This document shows, piece by piece, positions 10,789-18,326 of a stretch of 49,631 bases of DNA. The stretch's first letter is position 1. The number at the start of each line of letters is the position of its first letter. This DNA is from a virus, in IMG/VR virus record IMGVR_UViG_3300042477_000562, positions 1-49,631 of that record; one strand, given 5' to 3'. The notes under the pieces are model-generated. The model did not search any database, was not told where the DNA came from, and was given only the letters and a program-made list of their open reading frames with translations. The position numbers were made by a program, and so were the translations under genes.

Positions 10789-10944
10789 AAGCTCTGCTTT
10801 TAAGGTCTGATCAATGTTGGTCAGATCTTTGGTGTCTACTTTGAACTGTTTACTCTTGTCTTCGTTATAAGAGGCAATGACGTACGACTTGTCTTGAGAG
10901 ACATGAGTCACATAAATTGTTTTACTCTGATACTCGGCTTGCAT
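10771..10944 (-). CDS. Small hypothetical protein (57 aa)
   Basis: Unrecognised small protein, last gene of the - strand operon. I chose the ATG at 10944 (MQAEYQSKTI) rather than the upstream ATG at 11052, because the longer form would overlap the neighbour by about 130 bases. With this start the overlap is 23 bases. The sequence looks like a compact beta-rich domain followed by a charged helix. The stop codon is in the terminator hairpin. Confidence 0.6.
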   Translation of the reverse strand: MQAEYQSKTIYVTHVSQDKSYVIASYNEDKSKQFKVDTKDLTNIDQTLKAELEKKGH

Positions 10945-11251
10945 ATTTCTTGAGGTTTTCAATACGTTTGAGGTGGTGATCTCGTGTTTTGGGTGGTGAA
11001 AGTCTGAATATTGCTGTGATACCTTCCAAGAGTTTTTTCTTGGTCTCTTCATCTAAGGTATCGAATACTACAGGAGGAAACTCTGATAAAGCCATATCAT
11101 CTTCGAAAACCAGTATTGCTGCGCAGTAAACACACAGCGTAAGATCTTTTGGTGAAGGCTTGTATTCCGGATTCTCTATACTTTGTACAGCATCTAACTG
11201 TGATGCACATACTGGACAACGATCATCGCCCATCTTGATGAACTCACTCAT
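10922..11251 (-). CDS. Zinc-ribbon protein (109 aa)
   Basis: Two CxxC pairs (C12/C15 and C40/C43) form a probable zinc ribbon in the N-terminal half; the C-terminal half is helical and basic. The start overlaps the stop of the upstream MazG-like gene (11244), which indicates translational coupling. Function unknown; a nucleic-acid-binding or protein-binding role would fit the zinc ribbon. Confidence 0.7.
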   Translation of the reverse strand: MSEFIKMGDDRCPVCASQLDAVQSIENPEYKPSPKDLTLCVYCAAILVFEDDMALSEFPPVVFDTLDEETKKKLLEGITAIFRLSPPKTRDHHLKRIENLKKYASRVSE

Positions 11252-11645
11252 TGTTTGCTATTTCCGGAAATAGTATTTTGCCAATGTTTGGTGGAGTATA
11301 ATTAGGTCCCTTGAGGATCTTCTTATCTTCGCGAAAGATAGGCTTACCATCTTCTCCGAGTTTACTCATGTTACTACGTTGTATTTCCCAGAACACTTCT
11401 TGAATCTTGTGTTGCAGGCCGTGCTTTAATATTGTTCCGCACAAGATATACAACTGATCACCTAAAGCATCGGCTACACCTACAATATCACCGTTCCAGC
11501 AGGCTTCGATGTATTCATCATTTTCTTCCTTCATCAAGCGATGACGTAACATGAAGTCGTCATCCGGCAGAAGAATGGGTTCTTTGCCGTTCTCGATCTG
11601 GAATTTGTCGTGGAATTCTTCCACAGCTCCTAAGATGTCTTTCAT
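11244..11645 (-). CDS. MazG-like nucleotide pyrophosphohydrolase
   Basis: All-alpha NTP pyrophosphohydrolase family: an acidic first helix LMKEENDEYIEA (about residues 36-47) followed by DALGDQLYI (about 58-66) reproduces the EExxE...ExxD metal-binding pattern of MazG-like enzymes. These hydrolyse nucleoside triphosphates to monophosphates and pyrophosphate. In phages they may adjust nucleotide pools or alarmone signalling; the substrate here is not known. Length (133 aa) fits a single-domain family member. It overlaps both neighbours by a few bases, so it belongs to the replication/nucleotide operon. Confidence 0.8.
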   Translation of the reverse strand: MKDILGAVEEFHDKFQIENGKEPILLPDDDFMLRHRLMKEENDEYIEACWNGDIVGVADALGDQLYILCGTILKHGLQHKIQEVFWEIQRSNMSKLGEDGKPIFREDKKILKGPNYTPPNIGKILFPEIANNE

Positions 11646-11968
11646 ATCTTATATATTTTGACCCAGATATGCACTCTGTTACCAGGCGTGCTATACCAAG
11701 GTCTTTGGTTTAACTTTTTTTCTGCTCCGATTTCTACCCACTCACCATTATCCTTAAATCCAATCTCGACAGTGTGATACATTGAGAGTCTTGTATATTC
11801 TCCGGATGCACTACTGTTTACTCTTAGATCGTAGTAAAAGGTGTATGTTGACCAATCTCCATCAGGTAGGAGCGTCGTCATCAATTGTAGGAGGACTTTC
11901 ATCGGAACTTCTCCATCGAACCGGATGTGCGGTTCCTGGACTATTATGCTGCCTACTACTTCGCTCAT
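11642..11968 (-). CDS. Hypothetical protein (108 aa)
   Basis: Unrecognised. The sequence alternates hydrophobic and polar residues with many aromatic positions (for example STYTFYYDLRV and RVHIWVKIYKI), which suggests a beta-sandwich or barrel. Its stop overlaps the start of the MazG-like gene by four bases (ATGA type), so it is cotranscribed with it. No function can be assigned. Confidence 0.65.
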   Translation of the reverse strand: MSEVVGSIIVQEPHIRFDGEVPMKVLLQLMTTLLPDGDWSTYTFYYDLRVNSSASGEYTRLSMYHTVEIGFKDNGEWVEIGAEKKLNQRPWYSTPGNRVHIWVKIYKI

Positions 11969-12057
11969 ATTTTTCCGGATACATTAAAGAGATAAGTACT
12001 AACCACAAGTGGAGAGCCCAGCCTTTAAGGCTGTTCTCCCTCTTGTAGTTTGCATAC

Positions 12058-12897
12058 TTAGTTTTGTATCTCTCCCTGACCATTGCTTTCAACTTCAGCG
12101 ATTGCTTGATCTAAAGTAATCTGTCGAGGATCTACTTCCGGTACAGATTGAACTGCAGGCGCAGGTTCCTGAACATGGTTATAGATGTCGAAGATATCCG
12201 TCATGAAGAAGTGAATCAGTCTTTGCTGATCCAACCAGTTCTTAGGATGAGATCTTTGAAGAGAGTATATGACATGACAATACAGTGTCCATAGGCTGTC
12301 CTTATCCGCGTTGTAGCTGAATGAAGGATTCTTATGTTGCTGCTTGATTATACCAAGTTGTTCACCGGTAAGTAACCCGTGTTCGAAGTAAAGAATTCCC
12401 AGCACCTCTGCTTTTCTGCGTTCTGGTACAAGGACATTCTTCATAACGGCCTTATCATTGATCAACTCTGTATAATACATGTCTGCAGAATGGATCTGAT
12501 GTTTGATTGTTTCAAGAGTTTGTTGAGCTGCAGATCCGGTATGCTTCCTTCCCCACGAGCCCATATTTCCTGAAACGAGGATACTTCCTGATTGAGGTAA
12601 GTATCCTCCGATTGCACACTTGAAGCGCATCGATTTATCATATGAGTTTGCCCAAGCAAACATCATACGCATCTCCTGGTCTTCACCTTGTTTAAGGTGA
12701 AGTACTCCAGAGGCGACTTGAGCACTGTCTGTAGCTTTGTACAGTTCTTGCTCGATCTCAAGACCGGCGGCCTTAAGCTCCTGCTCCACACTGCTTATAA
12801 CAAAGTCATGTGGTATTACAGTATATGTTGCCGTAGCTTGCGGCAATGGTGCATTTATCAGTAACTCTTTGGTTACAGAACCTGTTCTTTTAGGCAT
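12058..12897 (-). CDS. DUF932-like phage protein (279 aa)
   Basis: The central region (FAWANSYDKSMRFKCAIGGY, then ILVSGNMG) matches the general pattern of DUF932 phage/plasmid proteins, in which an N-S-x-D-x-S segment is followed by a glycine-rich strand and V-C/S-x-N-G/M. The C-terminal tail is proline and acidic rich. DUF932 proteins are common in phages and plasmids, and their function is unsettled. It follows the DUF3310 gene with a one-base gap and belongs to the replication operon. The family assignment is by memory of motifs, so moderate. Confidence 0.55.
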   Translation of the reverse strand: MPKRTGSVTKELLINAPLPQATATYTVIPHDFVISSVEQELKAAGLEIEQELYKATDSAQVASGVLHLKQGEDQEMRMMFAWANSYDKSMRFKCAIGGYLPQSGSILVSGNMGSWGRKHTGSAAQQTLETIKHQIHSADMYYTELINDKAVMKNVLVPERRKAEVLGILYFEHGLLTGEQLGIIKQQHKNPSFSYNADKDSLWTLYCHVIYSLQRSHPKNWLDQQRLIHFFMTDIFDIYNHVQEPAPAVQSVPEVDPRQITLDQAIAEVESNGQGEIQN

Positions 12898-12898
12898 G

Positions 12899-13153
12899 TT
12901 ACTTCTTTGTGAGGTTGTCGATATGACGGTTCAGATACCACTGAGCCTTTTTGAGATCCTCTACAGTTTTAGATGGATCTTTTCTTCCGGCACGTGCGAT
13001 GTACTTCACAGCATTACCGAGATGAAAACCTAGTTCCTTGTCCTCGATGAAGTCTATTACTTCGATCTTGGTACCCGCATAGTGTTGCGGGCGATTTACT
13101 GCGTCAAACTTAGCTACTGGCTTTGTTGACTTCTTCTTTCTTGTTGTTGCCAT
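12899..13153 (-). CDS. DUF3310 family protein (84 aa)
   Basis: A typical DUF3310 (phage 'SaV-like') core is visible: VNRPQHY near residue 20, then EVIDFIE, LGNAVKYIARAGRKD and AQWYLNRHI. These small helical phage proteins often lie beside nucleotide metabolism or replication genes; some annotations call them nucleotide kinase-associated, but the activity is not established here. Its start overlaps the stop of the DNA polymerase gene, so the two are coupled. Confidence 0.85.
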   Translation of the reverse strand: MATTRKKKSTKPVAKFDAVNRPQHYAGTKIEVIDFIEDKELGFHLGNAVKYIARAGRKDPSKTVEDLKKAQWYLNRHIDNLTKK

Positions 13154-15063
13154 TATTCAAACGTTAGTTGATATTGTTGGTTTGTTTTGCGCGGTACGAT
13201 ATTAGCTATCTCCTTGTAGATGTAATCCAGATAGTACTTCTCATCGATATCATAGTCTTCCCACTTCCTGCTGTCAGTTTGATTGTATACCTGTTGCATC
13301 CATGGACCTGCTTCCAATTGTATCTGGCGCCCGTCTGACTTGTTTACCTTGATAATCTTACATCCGGTGTTACTGATGAAGTATCTGATTGTATTCTGTA
13401 AAGGTTCATAAGTAACTTGACCGTTCCTAATGCATGTCTGCTGGAACATCCAATCACCTTTGATCTTTACTCCGGCGCAATAGTCAAAGATATTCTTGTT
13501 ACCAGCTAAGTGCTTTTCTGGTGGAATATCGTTGACAAAATAATCATATAAGGCCTTACGAATCACTAGTTGGCTCTTGTTCTTATGTAGAGCTAAACCT
13601 TCGAACTCGAAACGACCTTTGCACTTGGTTTTGCCGTTCTTGAAAACAGCGATGTAGTTATTCACGTCAGCTAGTACTAGCTTTTTGTATTCATCGTGCT
13701 CCAACTGGAGCTTTGTTATTCTCTCCCATTCTGCACAGACTTCCATGTACTTTTCCTTATACTCGACAGGGATTATCATTTCCAGACCATCTGTATTTTG
13801 CATCAGCGGTATGGATCCCGGAATAGCATCCGAGAGCATTTCATACAGCATAGTCAATAACAGTTGACCGTTAATGGTGATCTGCATTCCGAACTGTGGA
13901 TCGTACAAGAACGAGTTAGGCTCAATTGATAAACCATATGTCGCATTAAGGATGATCTTGTATACATAGTTCTTCGGATCCTTCTTAGGTATTTTCTTTC
14001 TCTCTTCGAAGAACCACTCGTATAGCTCGCAGAATTCTTCCTTTGGAAGATGAGCTGGCGACCATTTATTTCTGATAGCCAGGTTGGGATAGAAACTCGT
14101 TACATCCGACGTCATGATAATCATCTTGTCATCGGACTGGTATATCCCGCTTTTTGTAGCACCATGTAAACCACCTAGGCCATATTCAGTCTTGACACCT
14201 TTATGATTAGCTACATACTTGAAAGCTCCTTTTATCCTTGCTGGATTTATGATGAGTTTCTTGTAGGCCTCATGAAGATCTTGGAACTCCGGCCGGTTGA
14301 ACTTTATATAAGGTAGCAAAATGTCGCTTACCTTAATACGTTCTCTGTTGGTCCGCATTTGTTTGAGCTCGTATTTTCGAATGCCAGTACGCTTACTTAA
14401 GAAAAGTAAGAATAGCTCTTTCGAGATACGTGGCTCTGATGCACTATACAATGGGATATTGTACTCAGCTGTAAGCGTGCTTCTGAGATTCACTTGCTCA
14501 GCACTTAACTGCATTATCCTCTTGGTAGACTTTACGTCATTACAACAGTAATCGATAATCTTGCTGATTTCTTTCACCGTTGTAATAAATGTGGAGTGAT
14601 GTATAGGCATTTCCTGCATGTTCTCCCAATCGATGGTGTATTGTATCCACTTTAAAGAGGATCTCTTGGCTGGATTATCCCAGTGATTAAGTTTGAAAAC
14701 ATCCACCTGTTTTATCTTCAGGTCTCGTTCACTATACTCTGACCACTCTCCTCTTTCTTGACGATCGATTACTTCTTGAGCTTTAGCATAGATTGCCTTA
14801 GCTACGTCTTCAACTTCAGACTGCAGTAGTATATCCTTTTCTCTAAGGATGTATTCCGTAATCTGCGAGTCAAAAGCTAGACCATTGAAAGAGATATGCC
14901 ATTCACCATTGGTAGCATTTTGCTCGAGGAACTTTATGAGTTCTGGCAAGTGATTCATCAGCTTGTGTACAACAAAGATCTTACGAGAATCTTCTTTGTA
15001 GTGTTCGAAGACAGCTACAAAGCAATTGCTCAAAGTTTCATAGTCATGTACCCAGTGATTCAT
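13153..15063 (-). CDS. Family B DNA polymerase with 3'-5' exonuclease
   Basis: Replicative DNA polymerase. Exonuclease motifs: ExoI HDYETLSN (D7, E9), ExoII FNGLAFDSQ and ExoIII DYCCNDVKS. Polymerase motifs: A, DVTSFYPNLAI; B, ILNATYGLS; C, QNTDGLE, in which the aspartate of the usual DTDG/S motif is kept, followed by a KGRFEFEG strand. At 636 residues it is compact, close to phage family B enzymes. It is encoded with primase, helicase, SSB-like and nuclease genes on the same strand. A terminator lies just upstream of its start (15074-15102), so either the terminator leaks or the polymerase has its own promoter, which I could not identify. Confidence 0.93.
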   Translation of the reverse strand: MNHWVHDYETLSNCFVAVFEHYKEDSRKIFVVHKLMNHLPELIKFLEQNATNGEWHISFNGLAFDSQITEYILREKDILLQSEVEDVAKAIYAKAQEVIDRQERGEWSEYSERDLKIKQVDVFKLNHWDNPAKRSSLKWIQYTIDWENMQEMPIHHSTFITTVKEISKIIDYCCNDVKSTKRIMQLSAEQVNLRSTLTAEYNIPLYSASEPRISKELFLLFLSKRTGIRKYELKQMRTNRERIKVSDILLPYIKFNRPEFQDLHEAYKKLIINPARIKGAFKYVANHKGVKTEYGLGGLHGATKSGIYQSDDKMIIMTSDVTSFYPNLAIRNKWSPAHLPKEEFCELYEWFFEERKKIPKKDPKNYVYKIILNATYGLSIEPNSFLYDPQFGMQITINGQLLLTMLYEMLSDAIPGSIPLMQNTDGLEMIIPVEYKEKYMEVCAEWERITKLQLEHDEYKKLVLADVNNYIAVFKNGKTKCKGRFEFEGLALHKNKSQLVIRKALYDYFVNDIPPEKHLAGNKNIFDYCAGVKIKGDWMFQQTCIRNGQVTYEPLQNTIRYFISNTGCKIIKVNKSDGRQIQLEAGPWMQQVYNQTDSRKWEDYDIDEKYYLDYIYKEIANIVPRKTNQQYQLTFE

Positions 15064-15073
15064 GCGTATAGAT

Positions 15074-15102
15074 AAAAAAGGCAGAGTGATGAGCTCTGCC
15101 TT
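15074..15102 (-). terminator. Rho-independent terminator, - strand
   Basis: Nine-base-pair stem AAGGCAGAG/CTCTGCCTT with a seven-base loop, followed on the - strand by a T run. It lies after the 136-residue gene and directly before the DNA polymerase start, so it probably attenuates polymerase expression. Confidence 0.85.
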
Positions 15103-15123
15103 GTGTTTATATTCTAATGTGTT

Positions 15124-15534
15124 TTACGGTTGAACCAAGTTCAACTTTGGTACTTCTGGTGTAACTAGACCAGCCATGATTGACTTGTAGTCATAGTCTT
15201 CCTTGTTCACCGCAAACATCGAGATTACTTGTTCAATTTCTTTTGTCTCTGAGATGTAGTGTTCTTGATATGTCTCCAGCGCTTTTCGTTCTTCAGGAAA
15301 CGGCTTCATGTTAGCACGTGGCCGTTTCAGTTTTAATGGATCTCCTTGTTCGTCAAGCTTAGCCAGCATGTGGAAGCTTTCCTTTTTGTCTTTGGAGATC
15401 ATGACCAGTACTTTTCCGTCCGGGTCATAGATCCCTTCTGTGAAGGGGCAGTTTAAATCGATCGGCATGAGGCGAAATGTCTTTTTCTCTCCCCACGAAG
15501 ATGTGATCAGCATCATTGATTGTGATTGTGACAT
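15124..15534 (-). CDS. Conserved phage hypothetical protein (136 aa)
   Basis: Unrecognised family. The N-terminal half looks beta-rich (SWGEKKTFRLMPID, GKVLVMISKDKK), the C-terminal half helical. It appears to be a separately transcribed gene: a Bacteroidota-type promoter lies just upstream of the start and a strong terminator just downstream of the stop, inside an otherwise continuous operon. That arrangement suggests a product needed in larger amounts than its neighbours. Confidence 0.7.
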   Translation of the reverse strand: MSQSQSMMLITSSWGEKKTFRLMPIDLNCPFTEGIYDPDGKVLVMISKDKKESFHMLAKLDEQGDPLKLKRPRANMKPFPEERKALETYQEHYISETKEIEQVISMFAVNKEDYDYKSIMAGLVTPEVPKLNLVQP

Positions 15535-15556
15535 ACGTTACAAATGTTGGTTTCGG

Positions 15557-15589
15557 CAAATTTAAGCTATTTTCTGGTTCATGCGCAAA
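15557..15589 (-). promoter_or_regulatory. Bacteroidota-type promoter, - strand
   Basis: On the - strand, TAAATTTG (15564-15557) matches the -7 consensus TAnnTTTG, and TTTG (15589-15586) lies 21 bases upstream as a -33 element. It overlaps the end of the upstream gene and would start a transcript about 20 bases before the ATG at 15534. Confidence 0.6.
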
Positions 15590-16146
15590 TCTTTTACGTT
15601 TGCTATGAGATTCTCCAGCTCCAGGTTAGGTTTCGAGCATAACTCTCCTACACTTTTGAGGATACCTTGCATCTCTATTTCGTCCTCTCGCCTTGTGGTC
15701 AAGAGTTCTGCATAGAGCTTGAAGTATCTTTCTGGGTATAGAAAGCTGTCGATATAACCAAGGTTACTAGCTCCGAAGAAAGCCCGGATCTTTCGTTTGA
15801 GATCCGGACTGAGCTTCGAATATTTACCAGCTAGGAAGTTCTCCCAGTCGGCTTTTATGTTGCTGAAATCAAATATGTAGACGCCCTTGTCATCATCCGT
15901 CATTTTAAAGTCAAAGAACATGGGATGTCCCAAGAGTCTCTGCTTCTCATACTGACGGAATTCCTCATCTTTTCGCATGTGATACACACACACCAGCTTG
16001 CACTGGTCAAATGTGTATTGATTCTGCCATGCTGCATACGTTTGGATAGGTGTAACGCTATGACCGCGTTTCATATCCAGAGCTGGATAGAGGAAGATCC
16101 TGCTCTTCTGCACGTAATCTCGATACAAGGATTGTAGTCTTGACAT
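15562..16146 (-). CDS. Conserved phage hypothetical protein (194 aa)
   Basis: Unrecognised. It has many aromatic residues and a mixed alpha/beta pattern; the segment CKLVCVYHMRKDEEFRQYE and a later helix rich in Lys/Arg are the clearest features. It sits between the PD-(D/E)XK nuclease gene and a separately transcribed small gene, so a role in DNA replication or repair is possible but not shown. No signal peptide or membrane segment. Confidence 0.7.
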   Translation of the reverse strand: MSRLQSLYRDYVQKSRIFLYPALDMKRGHSVTPIQTYAAWQNQYTFDQCKLVCVYHMRKDEEFRQYEKQRLLGHPMFFDFKMTDDDKGVYIFDFSNIKADWENFLAGKYSKLSPDLKRKIRAFFGASNLGYIDSFLYPERYFKLYAELLTTRREDEIEMQGILKSVGELCSKPNLELENLIANVKDLRMNQKIA

Positions 16147-16158
16147 AAATGCTTGTGG

Positions 16159-17193
16159 TTAAAGTAGTACTTGGCTTGTCGCTAATTCGTACGGCAAGTC
16201 ATATCTCCTACTTGTGTAATGCCACTCTGCTTCTTTAAGTTTACCATCAAGCTTTTCCTTCCATTGCTGCATAGTTTCAGGTGATACCCGGAAAGGATAT
16301 ACCTGTCTGTACTTGTCTACAACAATAAAGGTAAACTCGATTCGCCATTCAGACTCATCGATACCATTACTACGTAGGAATTCATGTCTTACCATGATAT
16401 CGTACAGGGCAGCTTGCATCCATAGGTTCCAGAAGTCTATGGTCTCTTTAAAGTCGGTCAACGATTTGCTCGTTGTCTTTAGGTCATTGATCCGGATAAG
16501 CTTCTGTTCGAAGTCTACCTTCACATTGTCCAAGATACCTTTTACTCCGAAAGAGTAACCTTCGATTTCTGCGTGAATAGGAAGCTCGTTAAACACCTGT
16601 ACAGTTTCTGCATCGGCTGATATGCCGAGCAGATCATTAACCTCTGGGTGCTGTTTGAGTAGCTCTGCGACTTCAGTGCAGTATTCAAGCGTGGGAATGT
16701 CAACAATATCTTTTCCTTCTCGCTTAAGCAAGAACTGGAAGTATTCTTTGTTGGCATCTGTCAAGATCTTTTCAAGGCGCTGCTCATCCGTTTTAAGGGA
16801 TTGGTGCAGGTTTATCTCCTTGAGAATCTCTAGGATTTTGTCCTTGTAATCAGCCAGGTTCGGTGGAAGATTTACTTCTCCTTCTGCCGGTGGATTTTCT
16901 AGGTAGTGAGTGAGAATCTTTTCTACTACCTTTTTGGGATTGTCACTCGGCATATTACCGGGTAACAATAGAAACTGTTTATCGAAGCTACCATTATCAA
17001 GAAGTAGGCAGTGTATCACCTTTCCTTGTAGTAACGCCGGTGTAGTTTCATCATCACGCTGTCTAAGAACATAATGTTTATAGAACAGCTGAGGAGCATA
17101 AACAAGCTTGTTAAGGCCAGAATAGCTCATGAAGAACTTATTCGCATAGAACTCGTCCTCGAGTAATCTTTTATCTACAGCTGTCTCATTCAT
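16159..17193 (-). CDS. PD-(D/E)XK nuclease, RecE/Cas4-like
   Basis: The C-terminal half has a complete PD-(D/E)XK core: GILDNV (first catalytic aspartate), then INDLKTT (D-x-K pair) about 17 residues later, and QAALYD as the trailing Q-xxx-Y motif of the RecB/RecE/Cas4 branch. The N-terminus (SYSGLNKLVYAPQLFYKHYV) matches the 'S-x-S-x-L-x...P' start seen in phage PDDEXK_1 exonucleases. These resect double-stranded DNA ends for recombination or degrade host DNA. A RecA-like ATPase is encoded in the same operon and could be its recombinase partner. It overlaps the upstream gene by eight bases. Confidence 0.85.
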   Translation of the reverse strand: MNETAVDKRLLEDEFYANKFFMSYSGLNKLVYAPQLFYKHYVLRQRDDETTPALLQGKVIHCLLLDNGSFDKQFLLLPGNMPSDNPKKVVEKILTHYLENPPAEGEVNLPPNLADYKDKILEILKEINLHQSLKTDEQRLEKILTDANKEYFQFLLKREGKDIVDIPTLEYCTEVAELLKQHPEVNDLLGISADAETVQVFNELPIHAEIEGYSFGVKGILDNVKVDFEQKLIRINDLKTTSKSLTDFKETIDFWNLWMQAALYDIMVRHEFLRSNGIDESEWRIEFTFIVVDKYRQVYPFRVSPETMQQWKEKLDGKLKEAEWHYTSRRYDLPYELATSQVLL

Positions 17194-18319
17194 TAGTTTC
17201 TGCTTTTTCAGTTACAGGAGCTGCTGTTTGAGATGCTAACTTGGCTTGACGGATTCGGTCTGCTCTTTCGATTGCTTCAGTGAGATCATCATTGGGTTCG
17301 ATATCTTTTACCCGGAAGAATGTAGATGATAAATCATCTGACATGTCCTCTTTTACAAGCTTCATCAAGAGTGGTAATTCTTCTGTACCTATGGCATTAA
17401 TCCTGGTGCAGATTTCAATTACTTCATCTAGTGTTAAAGACTCGCCGGTACTAATATCGAAGAAACTGCAGAGTGAGCGGAAGTTGACATGATCTTTTTC
17501 CTTGCGGTTATTGATCTGTGATGAGTGGTTCTTGAGTAGGAGCAGCAAATATATAGCGGATTTTTGGTAATCGCAATTAGCCATAAGCTCCATTGCTAAC
17601 ACATGATTGTTATTATCCTCAGACTCAAACATTTTGACTGCTTCATGATACATCTCTTCCGTCATTACATTGGATGAGTTAATGATGGCCAAAAGATTAT
17701 TCTGGTAGACAATCGGCTTCATCGTGTCCAGGATCTTGTCGAAATCTCTGAGCTTTTTATCTTCAGAAATCCAAACGTGCATGCTGTTAGTAGGACTGTT
17801 TACAGTTTGCTTAACCCAACGATAGTTTTGATCCGCTGCTCCAGTTCTCACTGCTCTCTGAACATTGTAGCCATAAAGTACAACCAGGTCGAATGTGTCA
17901 TCTTTGGAAAGCTCTTGCTTTATAGCCAAGGTTCCAAGATTTCCTACTGAGTAGTTTTTATCTATCCAGTTAAGACACTCTTCCACTGTGATGTATTGTG
18001 AGATATATTCTTCTTGAACAATTTCTTGCTCGGTGTTATCACCCTTGATAATTACCGTAGCATTATCCGGGGTTTTACCTACGGACATTCCCGTAGCCTC
18101 ACACAATTGTTTTACCTTAAAGCGTGGGACAGTACATCCCGGCATGAAGAAGATTTTATCTGAGGCGCTGAACTGATACTCTGTAGTATCAGCCAGCACT
18201 TCAGAAATTGCTCCTTCTGCTAGTTCGCTTTTGTATAAAGCCAATCGAGTGGTAAACTGGATACCTTCTTGTGTGATATCCGTGATGACGATTTGCTTCT
18301 TGAAAAGTTCTCTTAGCAT
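17186..18319 (-). CDS. Conserved hypothetical protein downstream of MoxR-type ATPase (377 aa)
   Basis: Unrecognised. The N-terminal 90 residues are beta-rich with a cysteine (FFMPGCTVPRFKVKQ), the middle is mixed, and the C-terminal third is helical with an acidic end. It follows the MoxR-type ATPase gene with only seven bases between, so it may be a substrate, adaptor or regulator of the AAA+/VWA pair upstream. That idea rests on position only. Confidence 0.7.
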   Translation of the reverse strand: MLRELFKKQIVITDITQEGIQFTTRLALYKSELAEGAISEVLADTTEYQFSASDKIFFMPGCTVPRFKVKQLCEATGMSVGKTPDNATVIIKGDNTEQEIVQEEYISQYITVEECLNWIDKNYSVGNLGTLAIKQELSKDDTFDLVVLYGYNVQRAVRTGAADQNYRWVKQTVNSPTNSMHVWISEDKKLRDFDKILDTMKPIVYQNNLLAIINSSNVMTEEMYHEAVKMFESEDNNNHVLAMELMANCDYQKSAIYLLLLLKNHSSQINNRKEKDHVNFRSLCSFFDISTGESLTLDEVIEICTRINAIGTEELPLLMKLVKEDMSDDLSSTFFRVKDIEPNDDLTEAIERADRIRQAKLASQTAAPVTEKAETNE

Positions 18320-18326
18320 AGTGTCT

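Noticed and set aside
11862-12092. Possible 72-76 residue - strand gene in the gap before the 108-residue gene
   Set aside because: It would overlap the next gene by 107 bases; composition after the overlap looks like a shifted frame. A shorter membrane peptide cannot be excluded.
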